From Rhynchonema sp. JSB1_4 (Eukaryota; Nematoda; Chromadorea; Monhysterida; Xyalidae): a DNA stretch of 64,000 bases. Position 1 is the stretch's first letter, and each line of letters opens with the position of its first letter. Position numbers and translations under genes: made by a program. The notes below the pieces were generated by a model. It was not told where the DNA came from. It did no database searches and saw only the letters and a list, made by a program, of their open reading frames with translations. Positions 49,613 through 60,886 of this stretch are shown here, in pieces. Where the stretch lies: positions 47,095 to 111,094 of the forward strand of contig JASAMV010001690.1 in the NCBI GenBank assembly GCA_030248065.1, read 5' to 3'.

Positions 49613-50321
49613 CTATGAGTCATTCTCGGTGTCATCCAGTATGTTGTCCCAGCCGGGTTCCAATTCCATTGCCTCAAATCCAAACTCATCCTGTTGTTGA
49701 GCATGTTGCATCTGTACAGCCGGCTGCATTTGTGCGGCCGGTTGCATTTGGGCGGCCGGTTGCATTTGGGCGGCCGGTTGCATTTGGGCGGCCGGTTGAT
49801 CTACACCGTCGGCTGGATCGTTCTGCATTTGATCGCAAATTAACAGAATTTTTTTGTGTTTTTTTGTGTTTTTTTTTTCTTTACCAACAGGAAAAATCAG
49901 TTATAAAAGAAGAATTTAGACTTCAGTTTACGTTTTACATTTAAATTGAATGATAAATACCTCTTGTGCGCCTCCGATATGTTGTGGCGCGCCATGACCG
50001 CCGGCACCATGACCGCCATGACCATTCGCCTCAGGCGCATTCTGACCACCCCTGCCACTGCCGCGGGCGCGACCACCCCTGCCTCTGCGCGTAAAATTGC
50101 GCTGCTGAACCATGACCTGGACATGGGTTTTTCCAATTTATTTCATAATTAAAATCCACAATAAGATTTATGCCAACCATGTTGGAAATCATTTGTAGGC
50201 TGTGCATTGACGCAGCGGCCGCTCGAGTCAAATTCGTGATAGAATAGTTCAATGAGCGTCCCATGCCGCGTCCACGACGACCACGGCTGCCGCGACTGTT
50301 ATTGTTCACCGGATTCACCAT
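49613..50321 (-). CDS. Small RGG-type protein with MQPAA repeats
   Basis: Three phase-0 exons (50321-50178, 50116-49961, 49822-49613) encode 169 aa. Exon 1 starts MVNPVNNNSRGSRGRRGRG, with an Arg/Gly patch followed by a short helical stretch. Exon 2 has a second RGG patch (RRGRGGRARGSGRGGQN) and a Gly/His segment. Exon 3 has five tandem copies of a Gln-Met-Gln-Pro-Ala-Ala-like hexapeptide and an acidic end (GWDNILDDTENDS). RGG patches usually bind RNA and are methylated on Arg, so an RNA-associated role is likely, but I recognise no family. Intron 1 begins GTTGGC, intron 2 GTATTT. The ATG at 50321 is the first in frame. Confidence 0.7.
49708..49800 (-). repeat. 18-bp tandem coding repeat
   Basis: Five copies of a unit close to GCATTTGGGCGGCCGGTT (plus strand), the central three nearly exact. 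It encodes the QMQPAA repeat of the RGG protein, so copy number may vary between individuals. Confidence 0.9.
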
Positions 50322-50744
50322 TGTGATATTTAACGGACTTGAATTTGAATCGCAACGATTATTCGCACAAATTCCAGAATGATTATGCCACGACACAAAT
50401 GTACACACGACAACAATTCCATGAAACATTTGAAACATTCAGTCTGATCCACGCGTCATCATTTATACAATCAGCATTCATTACGTCATATCGACACGTT
50501 GTACACACGAAAGTACATCAAACATTCATACAATAAAATGCCACATCACATTTGGATACACGTCATGTACCATCTACGCATTTATGCAGTTATTCTCACA
50601 AGGTATCTCAATGCTCATTTATCAATCAATCATTTGCACACAATAGCATCTGATACACAGTTAACCACATTCATTTATTCAACATTTGTTCGGTGTACAT
50701 TCACACATACATATAATGCATCAGGTATGGAATGAATATCAATG

Positions 50745-51025
50745 TGGATATCACAATTTTTTATTTGGGCGCCCTTTTTACATTTTTTTTATTTTTTTTT
50801 TACATTTTTGTATTTTATATTTTTTTTTACATTTTTATATTTTATATATTTTTTTAACATTTTTTGTATTTTATATTATTTTTTTTAACATTTTTACATT
50901 TTTTATTTTTTTTTTAAATTTTTGTATTTTATATATTTTTTTACATTTTTTGCTTTTTTATATTTTTTTTACATTTTTATATTTTTTATTTTTTTTTAAA
51001 TTTTTGTTTTTTTTTACTTTTTCTT
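50745..51025. repeat. T-rich simple repeat (TTTTTACATTTTTATATTTTATA)n-like
   Basis: Irregular tandem units of T runs with ACA and ATAT interruptions. The open frames across it (all Phe/Leu/Ile) are compositional. Confidence 0.9.
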
Positions 51026-51059
51026 CTCTTGTCATCAATCCAACTTTTTGTGACGTGCT

Positions 51060-52770
51060 CCAAACTGCGCGTCACACACGACCATCAATCAATCGCAATT
51101 TCACACTTTTCGGTGGCACCAATTCAATGACTTCACCTTCGACTTCAAACTTACGTTTAATTTCATTTTGCGTCCTTCTTTCAACGACGGGTCCATCATC
51201 CAAACCTGATCTCCTGGTTTCAAATCACAACTCTTCGGATGTCTTTGAATAATCTCCGTTGTCTTTTGTTGTGCTTTCTTTGTTCGTTTATTGATTTCAT
51301 CCCAGTCTGGACGATTACTCACACCCCATGTTCATTTCCATTGTGCTGAATATTTTACCAGTTTCAACCTCGAACGGCGACTTACCGGTCACTGAGGAGG
51401 GTAGCGTTGTACGCTGTCACAGCATCATCCAGTATTTATGCCAAACAGCTGGTGTCTTGTTGTCACCGTCCAATTTTTTGGCGAGTATCGATTCCAAAGT
51501 TTCAAGCACGCGCTCGACGGGACTATTGCCCTTGTGATTGTACGCCTAGTTTTGTGATGTTTCACACCTAATCGCTCAACTTTTGTTCAAATTCCTACTC
51601 ACAAACGCTCTGCCGTTATCTGTGACGATCTCAACGGCACTCCAGCTTACGCACAATTCGATCAAACAATCGAATCGCTGATTTGGCATCGTTGGTTTGA
51701 CATGGCAATGCTTGTAATTTTCGTGACATTGCATCGATTCCAGCAATCACATAACGTTTCGAACCGTACGCGGTGAACGGTGAGAAATCAATGTGCCAAC
51801 GCATGAATGGCTCTTTCGGGGTGGTCACATGAATATGGCAGTTTCTTTGAGCTCATATCACGTCGTTGACATTCATGACAACGAGCGCAGTAATCCTTAC
51901 ATCCGCAGTCAAAGTTGGCCAACTGTAAAACGGCTGAATGCGCTGTACTGTTTTCAGCCAGCTTGCATGTCCTGCAAATGAACCCTTTGATGCCGTTCAA
52001 TAATCCGCTGTTGCATCTCCTTGTCTTCAACCTCGTTTTGAACCCAACCTCCATTCTTCCGTCATTTTGTTACTCATCATCTGTTTGCAATGGTGAGTAC
52101 CCTCCAGGTTTCTTTGCATTCATCTTCACTGCTCGGCTTTCCAGGTATCGATTCCTGGACAAAACATCGGCAACAATGTTGCATTTGCCTTTACATACTT
52201 CAATCCACATCGTATTGCTTCAGCAACAACGTCCATCGGTACAATTGGGGTTCTGGATTGGTTTTGTTGAACAACGCAATGAGTGGCCATATCCGTGAAA
52301 ATACGATCTTCTCGCCATAAACGTACACGTACTTTTTCAACGCAAATATCACGCAACGGCTTCCAATTCCGTAACACTGTATTTTCGTTCGGCCTTTGTC
52401 AATGTTCGACTCATCAAGGACACTACTTTGCTTCACCTTATCGTTGTCTTGTTCCAACATGGCGCCCAACCGCTAAAACGCGTCTTGAAATGAAATACGG
52501 CCTTCCGGGACAGGGCATCGTCAACGCCACAGTCTCACTGCACAACTGTCTGGTTTTTTCAAACTCCAGCGTGTCAGCAAAATTCCAGGGAATCTTATCC
52601 TTCAGGTGCTTCAGTTTCGCCACCAGCTCACGCATTGGACTCAACGTTGCAGACAGATTCGGCAGGAACCCCGCAGGTCCACCAGTAGCGAATCGAGGTA
52701 CTTCCCGGGATCTTTTATTCTCCACTCCGTAAAACCAATCACAATAATGATCCAATATCATTTCAAGTGC
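51060..52770 (-). mobile_element. Degenerate Ty3/gypsy-like retrotransposon, 3' part of pol
   Basis: Minus-strand pieces in changing frames give, in order, the end of reverse transcriptase (NLSATLSPMRELVAKLKHL, about 52660), RNase H (FALKKYVYVYGEKIV and WTLLLKQYDV, about 52340-52210), an integrase zinc-finger region (about 51990-51870), the integrase core with RWHIDFSPFTAYGSKRYVI (about 51790) and EIVTDNGRAF (about 51620), and a C-terminal end with LKPGDQVWMMDP (about 51210). Frames shift and stops interrupt, so this copy is dead. Gag, protease and most of reverse transcriptase are missing, and I see no long terminal repeats. A 142-bp MITE abuts its 5' end. Confidence 0.85.
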
Positions 52771-52825
52771 ACATCATAAATTGGTGACGTCATAAATTCC
52801 ACGTACAATTTGCCAATTCACTACT
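52684..52825 (+). mobile_element. 142-bp MITE, copy 2
   Basis: Same sequence and orientation as 48830-48971. It overlaps the broken 5' end of the gypsy-like pol fragment and ends about 50 bp from the last visible exon of the DUF4062-NACHT gene, so it probably inserted into older retrotransposon sequence. Confidence 0.85.
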
Positions 52826-52875
52826 ATAGGGAAAAAATAAAATCTGTTTCTTCTAAAGCACACGACCACAAACAC

Positions 52876-55800
52876 TCACGCGTGTGGTCCAAAGTAGGCG
52901 AGTGCCTTGACACGTTCGAGTGACACTCCGTGTTTGAGCATCGACGCGAGGATCATACATTTGACCGGTGTGTAGTGCACCTGACGCAGTCGTTTCGCGG
53001 CCACTTTCTCTGCCGCGTCTCGCTCCACGTCACGTGACGGACGCCGATCGGCTGTCTTCTCGGCGTTTTCCAGCGTTTTGGCGCCTGTTGTGGGATTGGG
53101 CTTTGAGTTATGAAAACAATGATTTCTTGAAATCCCAAGGGCTCGATTAATGCCGATCAACTCTGGCAATCAACCGCCAAACATTGGTAGACCAAATCTG
53201 AACGTCCGGTGAAGGCCAAACATGTGGCAATACCGCTGGTGACTTGATGGATTCTGATGTCTGAGTGCCCATAACCCGAAGTAATAATCACAGCAGTTTG
53301 TCGACGCCCCCACCTCACCCAGTCCTGCCCACAAATTCTTTGCGACTTCTGCATCTGCCTGCGACTGCTGTTTGGTGAGTGCAGGGCGTGCGGCTCGACT
53401 CTGCCTTCGCATCTCAATGGGCACAAGGTCGGCCAATGCATCGGCTGTTTGTCGTTTGCCGGAAGTCGGTCTTTGATGGGACGATTCCCCACTGCCATTG
53501 TCACCAGACGAGGTTTGTTGCAACGGCTTGCAACCGATCACAGTTTCACGGGGCACGTAACGCATCCATTTGTTGATTATGTGCTGCATGATGATGGATT
53601 TTGGGCTATTTTTTGGCTCATTTGACTTGAAAGTGTGCGTGCTTGAAGCGCACAACAGCGGCATAACGGAGATTTTAACTGATCAGTGTCCTGCTAATCT
53701 CACAACATCACTGAATACTTCTACTGGTCCTCTCTGCCAAATCCGACTTTGATGCCAGCAAGGCTGTGCCATAGAACAATGCCACACAATAGTATGAATA
53801 TCCCCTTCGCCTACCTTTATGTCCCATCGAGCCAATGGCTGTGTTTTGACGTATTCCACGTGTTTCTCGACCGATTTCAAATGTTTGATCACGTGACTGT
53901 CCCTCGCATAACTGAGCACAACACGAACGTGCGGCTGCATATCGTGCTGTAACCAGCCGACCGACGCCGTGTCATCCAACTGTAATATGAAGTAAAACAA
54001 CGCCGTGTTTTCCGGTCAATGTCATAGATTTTTGGCATAGGACCACCTCGTGTGACTCTGTGGTGGTCAGGCAGTAGTCTGGCACACTTGTACTGACGAT
54101 GGCCTGGCTGGGGCACCGCCCGTCCGTGAAAACAGGTCGAAACGGGCAACCAAAAAGGACATTGCTGTGCAACTCACATTGTAACCACTAACCATGTCAA
54201 TATCATCAATGACCAAAATGACAGGCGGTCCTTTCGGATTGGTCAAATGCGCGAGCACAATCGTACGAAGTTGATCAATCTCCTCCGGGACGTACTCCTG
54301 CGGTGATGTTTCGTACAAAGGCCAGCATTTTGAGATAATAACAAAAAAAGTTGACCAAACAGGTGGAATGCCGTAGATTTCGAAGAGAATCCGCTGAAAC
54401 AACCGTTCCGTACATCGACCATCGACAGCGTGCATCGGCAGATGGAAGAACACCTGAATTGGACATCGGGTTGTTGGATAAAAAAAGTTACGATAGGATG
54501 TATCGCTGTGTGTGTGCTTTTACGTGATCATAAGACCAGCACATGCACTTTTTTTTGTTGTCGCGCTACGATCTGATGCATGATCGCAGAGACACCTGAT
54601 GCAACGCTCATTTGAGAATGCGATTAGAAACTGACAACCAGGTACACTATGCTACAGTACTGTACAGGGTTCAGGCGGGCAAAATCAAAGGTTTTCAGTT
54701 CGACGCTTACCTTGTACGGTCTTCCCCGCGCCTTGCACTTGACTGTGCACTCTGTTTTTCCCTTTGGCAGCAATCGCAGTATCAAATGTGACAGAATGGT
54801 TGTCCGTCCACTACCGTTGTCACCATGGACACACACACGGGGCTGACCGGCATCGGATGACAGACTGTCGTAGATCTGCATGTAAATGCATACCTTTACG
54901 CTGGTCAAAATTAATGTCATTCACTATAATCTGTTGCAAAATGCAGTCCAAACAAAGACCAATAGGCCCTTTCTCCCATTCGCAGGTGCATCGTCCGCTG
55001 ATGTGAAAAGTTGATAAAGCCTTCATGGTGCGACCAATGGGCATGATGACAAGAGTGGTACTGGCAGACTCTTCAACTATGCAGGTAAATGCGGTTCAGG
55101 CATGCACCGCGTGTATAATACCTTGTCAACCGCGTGCGTGATGTAATCCCCGTGCACGCGTGTGGCTTGTATCACGGCTCGTTTGTGTTCCTCCATAGCG
55201 CGTTGCCATTGGGTGTGCTTGGGCTTGTGATCCAGTGTGTATTGCTCGTTGATACGTTTCTTCAAGTGGTCCATTGTCTGTAAATTAAAGGGACAGCGTA
55301 ATTTCACATAAACAATTAGCTGATTTTTCCAACACACCCGTTTAGCCAACGCTGTGGTGCTCTCATCGCTGAACTGAACGAATTGTCTGTGAGGATCGTT
55401 GATACCTTCGGCGGTCACGTGATACGACGTGAACTGCGTGACCTGCACGTCGGGTTTGCTGTGCTGTGGTGCGTTTAGGATCCTTCATGGCCAGTTTCAA
55501 ACTTGGTGATCGAATGGGAGACGTAGGCCGATCCTATCCTATATCTTCTTGATCAGACGGATCCGTATCGATCACCAAGTTTCGCACTGTTCCGCACATC
55601 AAGAGCCCCAATCATTATACCGGCAATGTGTGCCACAACTTTTGTTTGCAGAATTGTGCCCGCTTGCGACCGTGTGACTCCTCGATGAACTGAACTTGAT
55701 GGAATGGAATGGCGCTCAGGAAGCCAGCGTCACGCGCCAGTAGTAGGGCTGCAAATTTAGAGAAAAATTAATATTTGAAATTATAAAATAGTCAAAATTA

Positions 55801-56834
55801 TTACAATTCGGATTTCGATTTGTCTTCATGGTGCCGATGGCGATCTCGGTTTCGTGCAGCGACAGACCGCGGGGTACTTTGAAATAGTGCACTGACTCTT
55901 CGTCAAGCCAATCCATCGATGGAACCAGCTCGGTGCATTCGCCTGAATTTCAAGGTTGAGCTGGAATTACAATTTCATTTATTCAAGTAAATGTTTACCC
56001 ATGAATCCGAAAAAGTACGGCACATAATTATCGCCATAACATTGTTCCAGCGTGTCCATCGATAAATACATGAACTCGGGATCGGCCAACGGTTCGTTGC
56101 GGCCCTATCAAGAAATGTTTGTTGATATCACCGTATACTGTAGTAAGTACTAGGTACATCTAATAAGGCAAAGTACATTTTTTGGGACAGGTTTCATCTC
56201 ACCGTGTGAAAATCTTCCAATATGAAAATAATTTTTCGCTGCTCGCAATACCTGCGCATGACGTCATACACCTGCAACGGCCAAATAATGGTAGTCAAAT
56301 CAGAATGACAAAACAGGCATACATAGCTCATCCTCATAGCAACCTTTTGATGCAGGGTGTCTCGTTCGTTCCTGAAATCCTTGAATGTGCACGACACAAA
56401 CAAGCGTACAGTCTGCCAATCGTTGTGATGCCGTTTGTACTTTTTCATGTCGAACTTGGCCTGAAATTTGCCTCGTTTTGACGGCGGTTTATCTTACAGG
56501 GCAATGTTTTGTCAAAAACAACTAGTAGGGTTTCGGATGTTTGGAATTTCGGCCCTAACGTGTTCTCAGCTAAAGCCTGGGGCACGAAAGGGATCAGAGT
56601 TCAATGTTAAATGCACAACGTGTCATTACCGGTCTCATGTTTTAACCTGTTTTCAGCAACGGGCGATGCACCAGGTTCATCTGCACCAAACCCCGCATGG
56701 TCACCCACCGTTTCCATATTGTCCACAATCGTCCATAACTCCTTCTGGTGCTCCTCCGCAAACTGCCCATCCGACGACAAAGTACATCCCATTGCTTTCA
56801 ATTTGTCGAGAATTTTCGCGACTCCTTTAGTCAT
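52876..56834 (-). CDS. DUF4062 plus NACHT-type P-loop protein (NPHP3/NWD/TEP1-like)
   Basis: Solved exons: 56460-56344, 56271-56203, 56104-55999, 55942-55805, 55748-55640, 55458-55338, 55277-55122, 54875-54711, 54453-54361, 54297-54193, 53979-53815, 53583-53319, 53084-52880. A likely first exon begins at ATG 56834; its join is unresolved. The N-terminal part is DUF4062-like (LFVSCTFKDFRNERDTLHQK, then YVPYFFGFMG, LSLHETEIAIG, LARDAGFLSAIPF). Next comes a STAND/NACHT-type NTPase with Walker A GDNGSGRTT (exon at 54875) and Walker B VILVIDDID (exon at 54297). This layout is known from nephrocystin-3, NWD1/2 and TEP1, which are large scaffold proteins. Walker A has Arg where Lys is expected. The last exon ends either at TGA 52876 or at a GTGAGT donor (52879); no WD or TPR repeats follow, only transposon sequence, so the C-terminus may be lost or lie beyond large introns. 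Confidence 0.75.
55499..55582. repeat. Hairpin with perfect 15-bp arms in an intron
   Basis: AAACTTGGTGATCGA (55499-55513) and its exact complement TCGATCACCAAGTTT (55568-55582) flank a 54-bp spacer. It lies in the intron between the exons at 55748 and 55458 of the DUF4062-NACHT gene. Related single-arm sequences occur near 21860 and 34705. Confidence 0.8.
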
Positions 56835-57461
56835 TTAATTGAAGTTTTCGACTACAGCCCATTTGGACTGATGGTCTGTTTTGAGAACTGACGTGTAATT
56901 TCTTGTAGAATGCTTTCAACAGCGTTTTCATAACTATACTATTGTCTTCTTTTGTTTCTGGTGCCAAATGCCGTCCAATGTGTCACACAAACGCGTGCAG
57001 CATGTGGTATGTTTTGTTGATATGCCTGGTTGGTAACCCATGGCTACTCAATTGTGTTTGATGCTTCTTCATGCATGCATCTTGAAGCTGCAGGCTTTTT
57101 TTGGGGCTTGAAACAGATTATCCGCGGTTTTGTATTCAGTTCTCAAACATACTATGTGTCTTGTTAAGTCACTTCCGTAAAAATTAGGCCATGAAATCGT
57201 ACAGGTGATTGTAAATAATTTAACACAAGTATGCACTATGCAGCTGACGGAGATTTGGCGGAAAGATTCCCAGGTATGTGGAAACAGAGGCAAGATGTAA
57301 AAGGGTCACAAAAACCTGCATCCGTTGTGCCGTGATAATAGGGGTAGTGCTTGATATTGGATCGGATTGGTCAACGCAGATTGATTAAAAATGAATCGGT
57401 TTACCAGATGCTACCCTGTCACATCAAGGTGATCAATTCAGTCACCAGCGTCGATCTCACA

Positions 57462-59710
57462 CTAAATCAGCGGGGTCGTGTCAAGCACGTCAGGTCTGAC
57501 ATCGCAAAGCTCAGTTTCGACCGTGGTCAATTCGGATTCAGTGTGTCTCAGAGATTTTCTGAAAGGCATGTCATCAAGTAAGTGCTTCATAAGCTCAACT
57601 GGCAAAGTGCCACAAATATTCAAACTTTACCCTCTGTTCCTATTTATTGTGTCACTTTCCGCATATGGTTCCTGGTCATGCGGCTTCACCTTGTATTTGC
57701 CATATCGCCAGTCGGGGATTTCGTCCTTGACTTTCGCCGACGCCCTTGTGTGTGGCAGCTTGGGATTACGCTCGCCCCAGAACGCGTCCTGCAGTTTGCA
57801 CGTGGAAGGCACATATGTAGCCCTGCTTTTCGCACGAGCCACTATGAAACTTGAAGGCAAGCTCATCGACTATACGACCACGGTTCACTTAGGTATTTTT
57901 TTTCAATATCAATATCCGGCAAAGCAGTTTTTGTATGGTCCATGTTTTGTGCTCACATTCTGATGTTTCACACAATAAAACGTTAGGTCAGGTGTCGTAT
58001 GTATGTAGGTATGTTTCATGACCTTGATCACGAACTTTCCAAGTTCATTTCGTTGGGACCTACCCGACAGAGCCGTACATCGTGATTGTGCAACTCATCG
58101 ACCAACATGTTCGCCACGTGCACGTTTCGATCGAGCACGTAGTTCATATTGAAATCTTCGTCGTCTTCACCGAACGGACATCTGGGCAATGGACTCGAGA
58201 CAATTTCAAAACAGTTCTGACGTTGGTATAATTTTGTAGGAATTTGTTGTCAGCTGCACCTGAGCTCCTGCCCGACGGAGAGCCATCCCATGTAGAATAT
58301 GAACTCCAACGTGTTGTAGACTGGGAACACAATGTCAGGGTCATCCGATAGCAATGTTTGACGGCAGATCAGGGTGAACGCAAAGAAACCGTAGGTGGCG
58401 ACGGTAGCAACCTGAAAAATCAGGCACAGTTCCGCGCGACCTTTCCAGTGTCAAATAATGTGCCAATAAAACCTGAGTGTACACGAGCGGCAGATTAACC
58501 CAATCGTAGATAGCAAGCTTTCCTGAAGCACCACGTAATGCGTAAAGTTCATCGACCAGTTTTTGGTGATTGCGATCGCTGATCAGGCCTTCCAGTCGAT
58601 ATCTGAAGAATATCAGCTTCCTCATCGAATATGTTTTTATGATCATCATATGAGATCGATTTATCCGCATTGACGATGACCTGGTGCACCGTCCGCCTGT
58701 GAAACTGTTCATGATTCGTATTGCAAAGTACTGTATAAAGTCGTACGCACCTCCTCAACAGATTGACCATCCAGCTGACAGGCACGAACCAGCGTTCGTA
58801 CTCACCCGCTGTGCTCTCATACAATTCGTGCTCGTGCTCAGTCATCAGTCCGGCCTTCACCAGATGCGCGTCCGTCGGAAATCGTTTCTTGATTTTCAGA
58901 CTGATCTCTTTCCACACCAGCACCGACAGCAGGTTACTGTAGCGCGCGAATGTACGACGGATCTCGCGACGACGCTCGTCTCGACCCTTTATAGGTAAAA
59001 ACAAAAAAAATTATCAGGTGCTCCTGTCACACAATATTCCGATACGCTTTCAGCAACTAACTTTAACTTTCACCATCAAAACTTACGTGAAAGTAGGATG
59101 TGACGTGCACCAAGAATTTATCCGGGAAGGCGATACATGCCACCTGCTGCCACCAACGGGTCATGATCACATTCACGTAGAAACCCAGCACAAACTGTAT
59201 CGGTATACCTGACGCCCATGGGCCCAATCTGTGCACCAGATTCTCGAACGAAAACTGTTGCGTTGGTGTCATCACTGAAATTCAATGTACGAACAAAAAT
59301 TGTCGAACGTTGTCAGCGAAATGCCTTGCCGCAGTAAGATCTGCTGTTGGAACTTTTAACTTTTAGGACGCAAATTTGTAAGAGGCGGTCGCACTGACGA
59401 GCACTGGCGCCTCGGTCTGTCTGCGGAAGCAGGGCGAAACAGACTAACAGCCACACTAGTCAGATCACCGGTATCTTTTCGTTCAGATGGCCATTCACAC
59501 TGACGACCTGGTGCACCAAGTTCGTCAGGGGGTAGGTGTAAAAGTGCAACCCAGTGAGACATCAGCTAACTAACCATATCTGTAGCTGAGATTGATGGCA
59601 TAATAAATGAATATGTAGAAAATGTACTGCCGCCAAATATTCTGCCAGACGCTGCCTTTCCATCGGAATATTAGGCGGAAATATGTCTTATCACGATAGG
59701 GAACGGTCAT
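57462..59710 (-). CDS. Bestrophin, calcium-activated chloride channel
   Basis: Eight exons are fully phase-consistent: 59710-59575, 59274-59087, 58986-58751, 58602-58473, 58411-58260, 58181-58064, 57788-57690, 57593-57462; 396 aa. The whole bestrophin fold is present in order: the N-terminal LIFRWKGSVWQNIWR, first membrane helix, neck region IPIQFVLGFYVNVIMTRWWQ, ARYSNLLSVLVW, KKRFPTDAHLVKAGLM, YDWVNLPLVYTQ, NTLEFIFYMGWLSVGQEL, and the calcium-clasp motif CPFGEDDEDFNMNYVLDRN. Bestrophins form pentameric chloride channels in the plasma or organelle membrane; nematodes have many paralogues. The protein is shorter than vertebrate BEST1 because the long cytoplasmic tail is missing, as in many worm members. 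The start at 59710 aligns with other family N-termini. Intron 1 starts GTTAGTTAGCTGATGTCTCA, with a near copy of the abundant 9-mer. The last acceptor (57594) is chosen for frame and is the weakest. Confidence 0.94.
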
Positions 59711-60427
59711 TTTCGACAAACATAGATAATTCTTTTTCTTCGCGATCAAAAGCTTACTCGTGTGGTTATTGTCGACTGAAAAGTTTCTACAAGATTGACT
59801 TTCAACTCGAAAAGTGAGCTGAGTGAGAAAGGATTTGTGCCAAAAAAGTGTCAACCGTTTCAACGAGGTACATTATGTGCGGAACGGAATTCTGTTTGCG
59901 CCAGTTCAAATTACCGACTGACAGCTGAGCGCAACAGACGACACTTGAACGAATAAGCACTTGAAATTTGTGAAACTGGACCTGAATATATGGATCATTT
60001 GTTTTATTTTTATTGATTAGAGCCTGTGTCACTAATATTCCCGGAGAACACTTGACCAGTCCGATACAATGTACTTTTGATACGCGAGATAACCTGTGTC
60101 TGAGCATTGACAAGCTGAGCATCAATATGATAACTGGAAATTCAGAAATCCACGGCAAAAAAGGTTTACTGACGACACCTGTTTATACAAACGCATAATG
60201 GCATATGCGTGAAACGAACTAAAATGTAGGCCTGTGCTGAGATGAAAACTCCAGCGTACAACAAGAATCTTGCGCGTGCGGCATTCGTATTTTTTGGTGG
60301 CTCTCGAAAGTCTGTAAATGTCTTCTGTGTTTTTAATGAACCCCGCCAATAGTTGGGAACTTGGGATGTTCTGGAGTTGACGCTACTTTACAGATATTGC
60401 ATGTTTATTTAGAGTGCTTTTATCTGT
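59711..60427. other. Upstream of bestrophin, no gene recognised
   Basis: Likely holds the bestrophin promoter and 5' UTR. Short open frames on the minus strand lack similarity and splice support. Confidence 0.5.
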
Positions 60428-60886
60428 ATCGGAGCTAGCATGGTAATGCTAGCGACATATGGTTCATTCCCTATAGTGCGCTTTCTGAAAATTTTGATCG
60501 TGCGCTATTTCAACAATACTCAACCGAATGAGCTCAAACTTGCACACAATGTATATACCGTGCCCCAAAATGGCCACACAAAATTTCATCCCGCTGCGTG
60601 CCCACACGCGCAATCGCGGGCAAGATACAGTTGTCATTTTTGTAAAAACGTTCTTCCCCTTTTTTTTTTCCACAAAAAACTAGTCAGGGCCCAGACGTTA
60701 CTGAACACCAGAAATGTTAATATCGCATATAGGGTTTTCGCACACGAGAAACACGATGGTGCTATCGCCGACTTCGTAACTCCACGACTGAGACCGGTTC
60801 CAGACCATGACCACGACTTTTTGTATGTAAAGTGTGCTTCCCGAAGTAAAATTTCGCCGAAAAGTTGGGTTACCAGAACTATTAAA
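60428..60886 (+). repeat. Dispersed repeat, inverted partner of 1-457
   Basis: Near-perfect reverse complement of the window's first 457 bases. It is followed at 60898-60995 by a diverged partial second copy of the part near 60728-60850 (shared GAGAAACAC, GGTGCTATCGCCGA and GGTTCCAGACCATGAC), so the family has internal tandem structure of about 170 bp. Confidence 0.9.

Noticed and set aside
50686..51252. Phe/Leu/Ile-rich 188-codon frame on the plus strand
   Set aside because: It is a translation of the T-rich simple repeat running into antisense retrotransposon sequence.
48830..52825. The 142-bp pair as LTRs of one retrotransposon
   Set aside because: They have inverted termini like a MITE, lie around an unrelated host gene, and the pol remnant reads into one copy rather than starting after it.
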